A program made the position numbers and the translations under genes. Shown here one piece after another: positions 34,635 through 44,007 of a stretch of DNA of 64,000 nucleotides; position 1 is the stretch's first letter; each line of letters begins with the position of its first letter. Source of the stretch: Novosphingobium pentaromativorans US6-1 (GTDB taxonomy: Bacteria > Pseudomonadota > Alphaproteobacteria > Sphingomonadales > Sphingomonadaceae); assembly GCF_000767465.1 (NCBI RefSeq), contig NZ_CP009294.1, positions 62,001 to 126,000 of the forward strand, given 5' to 3'. The notes beneath the pieces were generated by a model that saw nothing but the letters and a program-made list of their open reading frames with translations, did not search any database and was not told the origin of the DNA.

Positions 34635-35806
34635 CCCTGCTTGCCAGACCCGAACTGGCGAGCCTGCGTCGTGCGGTCGGGCGTCGCTCGAGAGGGCAGG
34701 TGCGGATACCCGCCGGCGATCTCGGTCGCGAGCTGGCTATCGCCCTGTGGCGCGATGTCGCAACCGCGTTCTCGCCGGGTAAGGGCAGGGTGCTGACCGA
34801 CCAGGAATGCGCTCATCTGCGTCAACGTGCCTGGCGATTTTCGCATGGATATGTCGCCCTGTCCGATAGCCCGCTCACGCTCGACCAGGGCCTGGCCCTC
34901 TGGGCGCTTGCATGTCAGCTCGGTGAGCTTGCGACTGGCGAACCGCGCTCGCGGTTTCTCCGCGCGGCGGGCGTTGCCGCCTTCGGGCTTGCCGCGACCC
35001 AGCTCGCCGCCTGCACAACCTTTCTGGGCAGCAACGTCAAAGGCAGTTTTTCGTGCAGCGCGCCGGGCGGCACCTGCGCGCCATCGACAGTGATCGACGA
35101 CCAGGCATTGAGCCTGATCCAGAACGCGCGGCCCATGGTGCCCGAAACCCGGTTTCCCGCAGGACCGACCTTCGAGGGGCAACCCCGGCGTTCCAGCACC
35201 AGGACCTCCGCCAGCGGGCAGGAAGGCCGGGGCAGACTCGCCGCCGTGCGCCCTGACCTGGTCCATCGCGAGCGCAGGGTGCTCAAGGTCGTGTTTCCTT
35301 CCTATGTCGATGGTGCGGGCAATTTCCATGAACCGCGTGTCGTCCACACGGTCGCCGACGAAGGCGGGTGGATGCAGCTTTCCGCTGTCGCGCCGACCCC
35401 GGTACTGGCAACATCAGGCACCGGCCCTTCGATCCCCGAAGCGTCCGCCGCAATGCCCGCCGGGTCTGTTGAGCCGACCCTGGCGGCTAGCGGGCTTGCA
35501 CCCGCCGGACCTCCAGACCCCCGTGTTGTTGCCGCTGCCCGGGCAAGAGGCACCGCCGCGCGCACCGCCAACCCGATCGATGCGATCAAGGCCGAAGTCG
35601 ATGCGCGCCTTGGCCAGAGTGCCAAAGCGCCCGGTGGACTTATGGCATCACCTGGACTCGCCGCATCGCCTGCAGATGTGCAGCCCGCAGAGGGCACTGC
35701 GGAGCAAGCAGCCTCGCGTCCTAAAGGGGCATCGCAGCCTCCTGCGACCGGCGAGGCCACATCGATCAACCCGCCCGCATCCTTTCCCGCCGTCGAGGAG
35801 GATTGA
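34631..35806 (+). CDS. traV: Outer-membrane lipoprotein TraV with long N-terminal extension
   Basis: TraV caps the outer-membrane core. The hallmark part is AACTTFLGSNVKGSFSCSAP followed by GGTCAPSTVIDD, normally found right after a short lipoprotein signal. Here it begins near residue 128, behind ~110 extra residues (RIPAGDLGRELAIALWRDV, TDQECAHLRQRAWRFSHGY) of unknown role. A lipobox-like AATQLAAC precedes the Cys, but no in-frame start codon lies close before it. The extension is coupled to dsbC by a 4-bp overlap, so it seems to be translated. The C-terminal ~150 residues are Ala/Pro-rich. Confidence 0.82.
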   Translation: MTLLARPELASLRRAVGRRSRGQVRIPAGDLGRELAIALWRDVATAFSPGKGRVLTDQECAHLRQRAWRFSHGYVALSDSPLTLDQGLALWALACQLGELATGEPRSRFLRAAGVAAFGLAATQLAACTTFLGSNVKGSFSCSAPGGTCAPSTVIDDQALSLIQNARPMVPETRFPAGPTFEGQPRRSSTRTSASGQEGRGRLAAVRPDLVHRERRVLKVVFPSYVDGAGNFHEPRVVHTVADEGGWMQLSAVAPTPVLATSGTGPSIPEASAAMPAGSVEPTLAASGLAPAGPPDPRVVAAARARGTAARTANPIDAIKAEVDARLGQSAKAPGGLMASPGLAASPADVQPAEGTAEQAASRPKGASQPPATGEATSINPPASFPAVEED

Positions 35807-35811
35807 TAGCC

Positions 35812-38433
35812 ATGGCGCGGCGCGGTTTCTGGGAGAGCTTTCTCGATCTCGTCTTCGGCGAAAGCGCGCGGCCCGAGGCCGAGCGCCCGCTGCTTGGCGC
35901 ACCGATGCTGTCGAACTGGCTTCCCTACCGCAGCTACGACGCCAAGGCGCGGATGTTCATCAACACCGAGTCGATCGGGTTCATCCTCGAACTCGCGCCG
36001 ATGATGGGCGCCGACGAGCGCAGCGGTGAAATCCTCACGCAGTTCCTCTCCGACGCTGTGCCGTCGGGCTGCGAGATCCAGCTGATCCACTGGCAAAGTC
36101 CCTCGGTGGGTGAGCGCATCGCCGACTGGGTCATGCCGCGCGTTGCCGCCAAGGGGGTCTATGGCCGTGCAGCCGAGCACCGTGCACGCTGGCTGCGGCG
36201 CGGGGCATGGATGTCGATCTCGCGCGACGCGCCCTTCTACCTGCGTTCGCACCGCGTGATCCTCTCGGTCGGAGCCTCGCTGCGCTCGTCAACTGGGGCC
36301 GACGCATTATCGACCGTGCGCGAAAGCCTGATGGGGACCTTGCAGGCGCTTTCGATCCCCGCACGCGAAATGGGTCCGGTCGAGCTTATCGCTTTCCTCG
36401 ATGATTTCCTCTGTCCCTCGGTCGACAATGCCGACCGGCCCGAACACTATTCCGAACTCGATCCGATCAATGTCCAGTGCATCCGCCGCGACCTCGAAAC
36501 AAGGATCACGCCAGAGCGGATCGTTCTCAGAACCGAGCGCTTTCGCCCCACTGGGGAGAAGCATGACGGCGTCCCCGTCATCGGCGAGGTTGTGCCCGAC
36601 GCCTTCGACTGGCGCTTCTTCGGAGTGCGGCACTTGCCCAAACAGTGGGCGCCCTGGGACGTGCAGAAGATCATCGGCGACATGGTCAACGACAAGCTGC
36701 GTTTCGGCTGCAATGTCATGACCGTGCTGGCGCTGGCTTTCCAGGACGAGGAGGCGGTCGCCTCGCGCACCGGGCTCAAGGTCATGCGCACAACCAGCCT
36801 GGCGGATTCGCGATCCGCGCGCTTCCTGCCCCAGCTCTCCGATCAGCGCGACGAATGGCAATATGTGCAATCCGAGATCCGCCAGGGCCGCAAGCTGGCG
36901 CAGGTCTACTACGGCGTCGGCGCGCTCTCCCCGCTCGGCAAAGGCGACGTCAACGAGCGGCTCGTGAAGTCGGTCTACAAGGCTGCCGGTTGGGACCTGA
37001 TCGACGAGCGCTACCTCCAGGTGATGGGACTGCTTGCCGCGATGCCGTTGTCGTTGCCCAACGGGCTTTCCGCCGACCTGAAGCGCATGAAGCGTTTTCG
37101 CACCATGCTCACCACCACCGCCGCAGCGATCGCGCCGGTCCAGGGCGAGCCGCTGGGCGGGACGATCCCGCATGTCCTGCTGGTGGGGCGGCGAGGGCAG
37201 CCCTTCTTCTGGTCGCCGTTCCAGAACCAGGCGGGAAATCACAATGTCGCGGTCTTCGGCAAGTCGGGTTCGGGCAAATCGGTGTTCCTGCAGGATGTCT
37301 GCGCCGCGATGTCGGGCGCAGGCGCCAAGGTCATTGTCATCGACGACGGCCGTTCGTTCGAACACATGGCGAAAGCCTTCGGCGGCGCCTTCGTCGAGTT
37401 CCGTTTGTCTGCAGGCTTCTCGCTCAACCCCTTCGACATGATCGATGCCGCGGCGCTCACCGACGATGCGGACGGCGAGGACTACGAGGTCGAATGCCTT
37501 GCCATGCTCAAGGCCATCGTCGGGCAGATGGCGCGCCAGCAGGACCGGCTCTCGGACACCGAGCGTGGGCTTATCGATTCGGCGGTGAGTTCAGTCTGGC
37601 GCGAGCATCAGCGCGAAGGGACCATCGACCACGTCGCTGCCGCGCTGCGCGCTTTGCCATCGCCCTTCGCCGGCGATCTCGCCGATGCGATGGCGCCATT
37701 CCTGAAAGGGGGCACTTACGGGCGCTTCTTTACCGGGGCCTGTTCGATCGATCTTTCTGCCGGGCTCACCGTGTTCGAGCTTTCGGACCTTTCCTCGAAG
37801 CCCGAACTGCGCTCGGTCGCGCTTACCGCGCTCATGTTCCTGACGCTTCGCGTCATGCGCGATCTCAACCGCTCGGTGCCCAAGCTCACGATGATCGACG
37901 AGGCCTGGCAGCTCCTGGGTGGCGGGCAGATGGGCCAGGCGATCGAGACCTATGCGCGCACCTGCCGCAAATATGGCGGGGCGCTCGTTACCGCGACGCA
38001 ATCGCTCAACGATTTCTACAAGTCCGAGGGCTCGCTGGCGGCGCTGGAAAACTCAGACTGGTCGGTGGTGCTCCAGCAGAAGGAAGAGACGATCAACGAT
38101 CTCGCGCGCCACCAGCGCTTCGAGATGGACCGCTATACCGAGACCCTGCTGCGGTCGCTGAAGCGCAACGGCACAGAATATTCCGATGTGCTCATCAAGG
38201 GTCCGGAAACGCTCTGCGTTGGCCGCCTCGTGCTCGATCCTTATTCGGCAACGCTCTATTCCTCGAGCCCGCGCGTGTTCTCCGCGATCGAGGAGCTTGT
38301 GAAGAGCGGGATGGCGCTGCCCGATGCAATCGAGCGGATTGCCTTTCCCGACTTCGTTCCGCCCGAACCGGGTGCGCCCGATTTTCATGAAGGCGAAGTT
38401 GCAGGCGGCTTCCAGCAGGAGGCGGCAGAATGA
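35812..38433 (+). CDS. traC: Type IV secretion ATPase TraC (VirB4 family)
   Basis: An 873-aa cytoplasmic ATPase energizing pilus assembly. The N-terminal TraC_F_IV domain includes LSNWLPYRSYDAKARMFINT. The C-terminal motor has Walker A VFGKSGSGKSVFLQD near residue 485, Walker B KLTMIDEAWQLLGG near 690 and RTCRKYGGALVTATQSLNDF. The ATG at 35812 has AGGAGG ahead; a TTG at 35803 is an alternative. It overlaps the next gene by 4 bp. Confidence 0.95.
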   Translation: MARRGFWESFLDLVFGESARPEAERPLLGAPMLSNWLPYRSYDAKARMFINTESIGFILELAPMMGADERSGEILTQFLSDAVPSGCEIQLIHWQSPSVGERIADWVMPRVAAKGVYGRAAEHRARWLRRGAWMSISRDAPFYLRSHRVILSVGASLRSSTGADALSTVRESLMGTLQALSIPAREMGPVELIAFLDDFLCPSVDNADRPEHYSELDPINVQCIRRDLETRITPERIVLRTERFRPTGEKHDGVPVIGEVVPDAFDWRFFGVRHLPKQWAPWDVQKIIGDMVNDKLRFGCNVMTVLALAFQDEEAVASRTGLKVMRTTSLADSRSARFLPQLSDQRDEWQYVQSEIRQGRKLAQVYYGVGALSPLGKGDVNERLVKSVYKAAGWDLIDERYLQVMGLLAAMPLSLPNGLSADLKRMKRFRTMLTTTAAAIAPVQGEPLGGTIPHVLLVGRRGQPFFWSPFQNQAGNHNVAVFGKSGSGKSVFLQDVCAAMSGAGAKVIVIDDGRSFEHMAKAFGGAFVEFRLSAGFSLNPFDMIDAAALTDDADGEDYEVECLAMLKAIVGQMARQQDRLSDTERGLIDSAVSSVWREHQREGTIDHVAAALRALPSPFAGDLADAMAPFLKGGTYGRFFTGACSIDLSAGLTVFELSDLSSKPELRSVALTALMFLTLRVMRDLNRSVPKLTMIDEAWQLLGGGQMGQAIETYARTCRKYGGALVTATQSLNDFYKSEGSLAALENSDWSVVLQQKEETINDLARHQRFEMDRYTETLLRSLKRNGTEYSDVLIKGPETLCVGRLVLDPYSATLYSSSPRVFSAIEELVKSGMALPDAIERIAFPDFVPPEPGAPDFHEGEVAGGFQQEAAE

Positions 38434-38798
38434 GCGTGCCTGTCGCTCCTGCGCGGACCGCCGCACGAGAGCGCTGGTGGGCGAGGGCCTGCTATGTGAC
38501 GCTCAGGCTTTGTGGGTGGCTCGCGGTCTGCGTGGCGTTCGTTGCGGCATGCTGGGCGCTGTTCTTTGCCGCGCTTGGCGAGTTCACTTTCGCAGGGCTG
38601 GTGCTTCATCTCGACAATTTCGCGGACCGCTACATCAGCGCCGATCCGCTGCGTCAGGCCGCGTTTCGCGCGCAGTTCTGGCTCGCTTCGGGCGCGGTGT
38701 TCCTCGTTGTCGCGGTGCTGCGCCTGCCCGTGCTTATCCAATCAATCGCACCCAGCAAGGAGAGGCCCGATGGCCAGGAACACGCCGCCGGCCGGTAA
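38430..38798 (+). CDS. Small membrane protein in tra operon, unknown
   Basis: A 122-aa protein with two hydrophobic helices (LCGWLAVCVAFVAACWALFF and AQFWLASGAVFLVVAVLRL) separated by a polar loop. It lies between traC and trbI, overlapping both. It has no F-plasmid counterpart that I recognise, though an unnamed membrane gene at this place is plausible in related systems. Probably an accessory of pilus assembly by position only. Confidence 0.7.
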   Translation: MSVPVAPARTAARERWWARACYVTLRLCGWLAVCVAFVAACWALFFAALGEFTFAGLVLHLDNFADRYISADPLRQAAFRAQFWLASGAVFLVVAVLRLPVLIQSIAPSKERPDGQEHAAGR

Positions 38799-39342
38799 CG
38801 GGCCGCTGTTCGATGACAGGTCCGAAGAGGGGGCTGATGCATTGGCGTCGAAGCCCAGGCGCCGCGTGCCGCGCAATCTTGGCCTCGTCCCGGTCGCGCT
38901 TGTGGTCGCACTGGTTGGAACGGGCCTGTGGGGCGCGTGGGTGACGAAGGAACTGCTAGCCGATTCCGCCCTGCCGCCGATCGCCAAGGTTCAGCTCTCC
39001 ACTATCGTCGGCGAATATGTCCAGGCGCAGGCGCGCTCGGCAACCCCGCCCGACCAGGTGACCGCCGAGACCCGCGCATTCATGGCCGAGATCGAGCGCA
39101 ACCTGAAAGCGCGCGGGGCTCATGGCCAGACTGTGCTGGTGGGCGAGGCGGTGCTCGCCGGCGACGTTCCCGACATCACCGCCGATCTGCGCCGCGAGAT
39201 CTATGCCAGGGTCAAGATGCCGCAGCCTGCTGCGGCCGATGCCGGCGACGTCATGGGCGCCATGCGGGCTGCCATCGCCGCGCCCGCCGGGGAGGCTGGG
39301 TCTGGCATTATCGGAGGGGCGGCCAATGCCCCCGTCAACTGA
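38770..39342 (+). CDS. trbI: F-type conjugation protein TrbI
   Basis: A 190-aa bitopic protein with a cytoplasmic basic N-terminus, one helix (LGLVPVALVVALVGTGLWGA) and a periplasmic part containing KVQLSTIVGEYVQAQAR and an F-type TrbI-like C-terminal region. In F it influences pilus outgrowth and retraction. It overlaps the preceding membrane gene by 29 bp and the S26 peptidase gene by 17 bp. Confidence 0.78.
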   Translation: MARNTPPAGNGPLFDDRSEEGADALASKPRRRVPRNLGLVPVALVVALVGTGLWGAWVTKELLADSALPPIAKVQLSTIVGEYVQAQARSATPPDQVTAETRAFMAEIERNLKARGAHGQTVLVGEAVLAGDVPDITADLRREIYARVKMPQPAAADAGDVMGAMRAAIAAPAGEAGSGIIGGAANAPVN

Positions 39343-39844
39343 ACACTCGCACCAGGTCCGGCGCTGGCTGGCGATCGGAGGCCTGGGGCTATGCCTAGCC
39401 GGGAGCTCAGCGCTCGCCGCCTGGCGCGACGAGCATGTGCTGCTCATCAACACCACGCAGTCGCTGCCCAACTGGGCATTCTGGGTCGACCGCAGCCGCG
39501 TTCCCCAGCGCGGCGACTTTGTTGTGTTCAATCCGCCGCGCACGCCGCTAATCGTTGCGCATTTCGGCAAAGCACCGGCACCTTTCGCAAAGCGCGTGCT
39601 TGGCATGCCGGGCGATTTCGTCACGCGCGACGGGTCCGTGGTGCGGATCGACGGACGCGAGGTCGCAAGGCTCAAGGCCTTCAGCAAGCGCGGTGAGAAG
39701 CTCGTGCCCGGTCCAGTGGGGCGCATCCCCGAGCATTGCTATTACGTTGGCACCGCGCATGCCGACGGGTTCGACAGCCGCTATTCCGATGTGGGCTTTG
39801 TCTGCCGGGACAGGATCGTTGGCACCGGGGACTCGGTGCTGTGA
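39326..39844 (+). CDS. S26-family conjugative transfer signal peptidase (RP4 TraF-like)
   Basis: A 172-aa membrane-anchored serine/lysine peptidase. After a helix (WLAIGGLGLCLAGSSALAAW) it carries the catalytic Ser in NTTQSLPNWAFWV and the catalytic Lys in PFAKRVLGMPGDFV, both classic S26 boxes, plus GIPEH-like GRIPEHCYYVGT. In RP4 the TraF peptidase matures and circularizes the pilin TrbC. Here it probably processes TraA. Overlaps traW by 4 bp. Confidence 0.9.
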   Translation: MPPSTEHSHQVRRWLAIGGLGLCLAGSSALAAWRDEHVLLINTTQSLPNWAFWVDRSRVPQRGDFVVFNPPRTPLIVAHFGKAPAPFAKRVLGMPGDFVTRDGSVVRIDGREVARLKAFSKRGEKLVPGPVGRIPEHCYYVGTAHADGFDSRYSDVGFVCRDRIVGTGDSVL

Positions 39845-40497
39845 GCCTGCGCCGTCGCCTTGTGCTCGGTATGGGACTTGGTTTGGCGGCAGGCTGGCCT
39901 GCGGCGTCCATGCTGCAGGCCGCCGACCATGGCCAGATGGGCCAGACTTTCCCGATCATCGAGGAAGACCTGCTCGCCACCATCGAAGCAAGGCTGAGGA
40001 CGCTCGAAGCTTCGGGCCAGATCGAAGACCTGCAACGGCGGATGCAGCAGCAGGCGACGATGAGCGTGCGGCGACCAAAACCGGTTGCGGGACTTTCGGC
40101 AGCAAGCGAGCGGCGACAATGGCTGTTCGATCCCTCGATCGTGCTCGAAGCCGATATCCGCGATGCCGAGAACAATCTGATCGCTACACGCGGCACGCGG
40201 GTCAACCCGCTCGACCATGTCTCGCTCGGACAGGACCTGGTCTTCATCGATGGCACGGTTCCGGCGCAGATCGACTGGGCCGTGCGCGAGCATAGCGCCC
40301 AGACCGCCAAGATCATCTTTGTTGCCGGCTCGCCGTTCGACATGATGAAGCCGCACCAGCGCCGGTTCTGGTTTGACCAAGGTGGCCGTCTGACGACGCG
40401 TTTCGGCATCCGCCACACGCCTGCCGTGGTCACATCGGCGGGCAAGGCGCTGCGGATCACCGAAGTCCCGCTTGGGGGCAAAGGTGGCGCGACATGA
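39841..40497 (+). CDS. traW: F-type conjugation protein TraW
   Basis: A 218-aa periplasmic pilus assembly protein. GTG start overlapping the peptidase stop. Signal sequence LVLGMGLGLAAGWPAASMLQAA. Typical TraW features are GQTFPIIEEDLLATIEARL, RQWLFDPSIVLEADIRDAEN and VFIDGTVPAQIDWA, ending near the FGIRHTPAVV segment. It works with TrbC and TraU in pilus extension. Confidence 0.9.
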   Translation: MSLRRRLVLGMGLGLAAGWPAASMLQAADHGQMGQTFPIIEEDLLATIEARLRTLEASGQIEDLQRRMQQQATMSVRRPKPVAGLSAASERRQWLFDPSIVLEADIRDAENNLIATRGTRVNPLDHVSLGQDLVFIDGTVPAQIDWAVREHSAQTAKIIFVAGSPFDMMKPHQRRFWFDQGGRLTTRFGIRHTPAVVTSAGKALRITEVPLGGKGGAT

Positions 40498-40772
40498 CCC
40501 ATCCGCTGCTCGCGTTCATGGCCACACCTATGGCTGACCCCGAGACCCGAGCGCTGAGGCGGATGCGACATACATGGGTCCTGCTTTGCGCGGCGCTCAT
40601 TCTCGCTGTGGCCCTCAATCCAGCAAGCGTCTCTCTCTTCGGTCCTTGGGGCGCTCTGCCGGCGCTGCTGCTCCTGATGGCGACGCCCATCGTCGGCATG
40701 ATCTACTGGCGCGCCAAGACAAGGGCAGATGCCGCCTGGAACCGGTCCGATCACCCGAAAGGCGAGGCATGA
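40494..40772 (+). CDS. Small membrane protein between traW and traU, unknown
   Basis: A 92-aa protein with two hydrophobic helices (WVLLCAALILAVALNPA and LPALLLLMATPIVGMIYW) and a basic tail. Both ends overlap their neighbours by 4 bp, so it is clearly part of the operon. No known F-plasmid equivalent recognised. Confidence 0.7.
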   Translation: MTHPLLAFMATPMADPETRALRRMRHTWVLLCAALILAVALNPASVSLFGPWGALPALLLLMATPIVGMIYWRAKTRADAAWNRSDHPKGEA

Positions 40773-41785
40773 TGCGCCTGCCACGCTTCTTCGTCGCTCT
40801 GTTCGCTGGCTTGGCGCTCGTGGGGCTAGGCGCCGCACCCGCGCGCGCTTCGGTTACCTGCCATGGCAAGTTCGTCAATCCGATCACCGACGTGTGCTGG
40901 TCGTGCCTGTTTCCGCTTTCGATCGGCGGGCTCGCCATCTGGAAAGGCTCGCGGCCCGATCCCAAAAACCCTTCGTTTCCCTTGTGCGCCTGCGGCTCGC
41001 CGATCCCGCGCATCGGCATCTCAGTGGGGTTCTGGGAACCCGTGCGGCTCGTCGATGTCACCAACAAGGCGTGGTGTTTTCCCAATCTTGGCGGCATCCG
41101 GCTCAACCCCGGGTTCGATATTGGTAACGGCCATGTCCAGGGCCGCAGCCAGGTCGGCGGCAAGACGCAGAATTCCTCGCAGTGGCAGGCCCACTACTAT
41201 GTCTATCCGCTGCTCTACTGGATGGAGATCCTCACCGACTTCCTCTGCTTCGAACAGACCACATTCGATGTCGCCTATGTAACCGAGCTCGATCCGCTCT
41301 GGCAGGATTCCGCGCTCACCTCGATCATCAATCCTGAAGTCGCGCTCTTCGCCAATCCCGTCGCTACCGCCGCATGCGCCGCCGACTGCGTGGCCGCAAC
41401 CGCGCGGCTTCCGATCGACCAGATGTTCTGGTGCGCGGGCTGTAACGGGGGGATGTATCCGTTGAACGGCCATGTCGCCGCTCACGTCACGCCGGTTCAG
41501 GCCTCGCGGCTCGTGGCCGAACGCATGCTCTACAAGATGCACCGCGAAGCGCTTGCCTGGGGGACGATGGGGTCCAAGGCGCTGTGCCACAAGTACCTCA
41601 TGCCGGTGATGCGTAAGCAGCAGTACCGGCTGCAGATGACCAACCCGATCCCGACCGTCAAAGGCAGATACGCCTGCGCGCCGATCGGGGCGACCACAAT
41701 CATTCCCCACACGGGCAAGTCCTTTCCGGTCAAAGGCGAGGATTTTGGCTACCTTGTGTGGAGGAAGCGAAATTGCTGCGCATGA
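40769..41785 (+). CDS. traU: F-type conjugation protein TraU
   Basis: A 338-aa exported, Cys-rich protein needed for DNA transfer. The signal peptide ends GAAPARA before SVTCHGKFVNPITDVCWSCL. Many Cys are conserved (CACGSPIPRIGISVGFWEP, MFWCAGCNGGMYPLNGHV), and it ends in YLVWRKRNCCA, the family C-terminus. So the gene is complete although the group II intron begins just downstream. Confidence 0.93.
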   Translation: MMRLPRFFVALFAGLALVGLGAAPARASVTCHGKFVNPITDVCWSCLFPLSIGGLAIWKGSRPDPKNPSFPLCACGSPIPRIGISVGFWEPVRLVDVTNKAWCFPNLGGIRLNPGFDIGNGHVQGRSQVGGKTQNSSQWQAHYYVYPLLYWMEILTDFLCFEQTTFDVAYVTELDPLWQDSALTSIINPEVALFANPVATAACAADCVAATARLPIDQMFWCAGCNGGMYPLNGHVAAHVTPVQASRLVAERMLYKMHREALAWGTMGSKALCHKYLMPVMRKQQYRLQMTNPIPTVKGRYACAPIGATTIIPHTGKSFPVKGEDFGYLVWRKRNCCA

Positions 41786-44007
41786 GCGCCGTGACGGCGC
41801 AGAAAGGAAATATGTATGTAATACAACAACATATCCTTTCATCGTCTTGCTGACGAATGACCGGTGGCTGCGATGCCACCCCACCCGGCGGAAGGAGTCG
41901 GGGCGGAAGGGGGTCTCCAAGGTTTGCCGCGTTCCGGCGGTCGGCCTCAGAGCAGGAGACCTGAACTGTACCGGATGCGGCCCGTCAGCCGCAGGCCGGG
42001 CTACCACAGGATCTATGGTGAGATACAAGCGAATGACGTGTCTGAAGCCTCTTTATTTACAGTTGAACTCCCGATCACCTGACGGGGTGGGGAAATCGCG
42101 GTGTGAACCGGTTGGCGTGTTGCGCTGCCTTCTGGTGGGTGCTCGCAGAGCACTCGTGTGCGGGTCGTCCTTTCTTGTCCGCACGCCCGAGCCGCAAGGG
42201 GTTAAGCGTCGCACCTACGGGTCCAAGGTTGATCGTCGGAACACGGGAACCATCATCGCCCGCCTGCTTCGGAGCAGGCTATCCGCGGAGACCGGGGATG
42301 GGCGCTGGTGGGGCGGAGCCTGCGTAGTAGTCCGAGGGCGGGAAAGCCGTCCACATGGCGAAGGCAGGCAGGAAGCCGGTGGGCTGTCATGACGGAGGAA
42401 CTACCAGTGGACTCTGGTAATCAGGCCGCACAGGTCTGGCTCCTCGGCGTTCAGCGAAAGCTCTACCAGTGGAGTCGGGAACACCCCGAAGAACCATACT
42501 GCGACTTGTGGAATTGGGTAACCGATCCCCGCAATCTGCAGATGGCCTGGAAAACGATTGCCGGTAATCGCGGCAAGCGCACTCCGGGAGTCGACGGGGA
42601 GACCGTAGCGAGAATTGCATCCGGTATTGGTGCCATGGAATTTCTGCGGAAGCTTCGCGAGGAGCTTCGGTCGGGCGGCTACCGCCCGTCCCCTGCACGC
42701 AGGAAATGGATCGCCAAGCCGGGCAAACCGGGGAAGTTCCGACCCCTCGGTATCCCTACAGTCAAGGATCGCGTGGTGCAGTGCGCGGTCAAGCAAGTAC
42801 TGGAGCCGATCTTCGAGGCCCGGTTCTGGCCAGTCTCTTACGGGTTCCGGCCCGGACGGGGCAGTCAGGCCTGCCTTGAACATATCCGTGTGACCATCCA
42901 GTCGCGGGGCAGACCTGCGGCTGACGGTCGCCGACACAAAGCGCCGTACCAATGGGTAATCGAAGGCGACATTGAGGGCTGCTTCGACAATATCGGACAT
43001 CACCCGCTGATGGAACGCGTGCGCCACGGCGTCGCGGACCGCAAGGTGAACCGGTTGCTCGTGCAGTTCCTCAAGGCCGGGGTTCTCGAGGATGTTTCGT
43101 ACAGCCCGACAGACACCGGCACGCCGCAAGGTGGAGTGCTCTCACCGCTGCTGGCCAACATCGCGCTTGGCGTGATCGAGGAACGGTATCGGGACTGGGT
43201 AAAACGCCCCGAGGACCCACAGCTGAAATCCGATGGGATAAGGCTGGCGGCAATCAGGCGCGACAAGGATCGCAAGGCCGGGCGACCGGTCTTCTATCCC
43301 GTCCGCTATGCCGATGACTTCCTGATCTTCGTGTCGGGAACGGAAGCTGACGCTCTTGCCGAAAAGCAGGCGCTGGCAACCTACCTGCACGAAGCGATGG
43401 GTCTGACGCTCTCGCCCGAGAAGACGCGCATCACCGCGCTGACCGAGGGCTGTCGATTCCTTGGATGCCGCGTGAGGCTCAAATGGGACAAGCGGTTCGG
43501 GCTGCACGCCCGCATCGAAATCCCGCGCGAGCCGATCAACGGATTCAGGATACGGGTAAATCAACTGGCCCGACGGCAGACGCTTCGGCGTTCGCTCAAG
43601 GCCATGCTTCAGGAACTCAATCCATACCTTCGCGGGTGGTCTGCCTACTACCGCTACTGCGTGGGGGCGAAGTCGATCTTCGCCAGTCTCGACTGGCATG
43701 TGCGGCAACGTCTCTGGCTGTGGCTGCGGGCCAAGCACAAACGTGTCCCCGGGAGGAAAATCGCATCGTGGCGCAGGCCGGGCATCGCCCATCCGGGCAG
43801 CAAGGTCTGGGCTGAAGGCAGCACGGAGCAATTCTTGATGAGCTACGTGCCAGTTCGGAGGTTCGATCTCAAATGGATGAAGAAACCCGAGTACGCCAAG
43901 GCTTCTGGAGAGCCGGATGCACAACGAAAGGTGCACGTCCGGTTCGGAGAGAAGGCGTGGGAAACTGGGCGTGGAGACACGCCGCAGCGCCCACGTCTTA
44001 CTCTACT
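41786..44007 (+). mobile_element. Group II intron inserted between traU and trbC
   Basis: After traU, ~600 bp without protein-like sequence show the stem-rich character of ribozyme domains I-III (for example GGGCGCTGGTGGGGCGGAGC before the ORF). A maturase/reverse transcriptase ORF follows. Domain V is visible at 43910-43945: GAGCCGGATGCAC, an AACGAAAG loop, then GTGCACGTCCGGTTC, with the AGC triad. A domain VI-like stem follows to about 44000. The 3' end is at or within a few bases of the trbC ATG. The 5' boundary is not resolved; it lies after a GCGCCG/CGGCGC hairpin at 41786-41800 and probably within 41800-41815. Confidence 0.85.

Noticed and set aside
36307..37365. Open frame of about 350 codons antisense to traC
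   Set aside because: Shadow of the VirB4-type ATPase frame; traC has complete Walker motifs.
41756..41763. GTGTGGAG near the traU end as group II intron 5' end (GUGYG consensus)
   Set aside because: It lies inside the traU codons for VWRKRNCCA, the conserved family C-terminus, so it is exon sequence.
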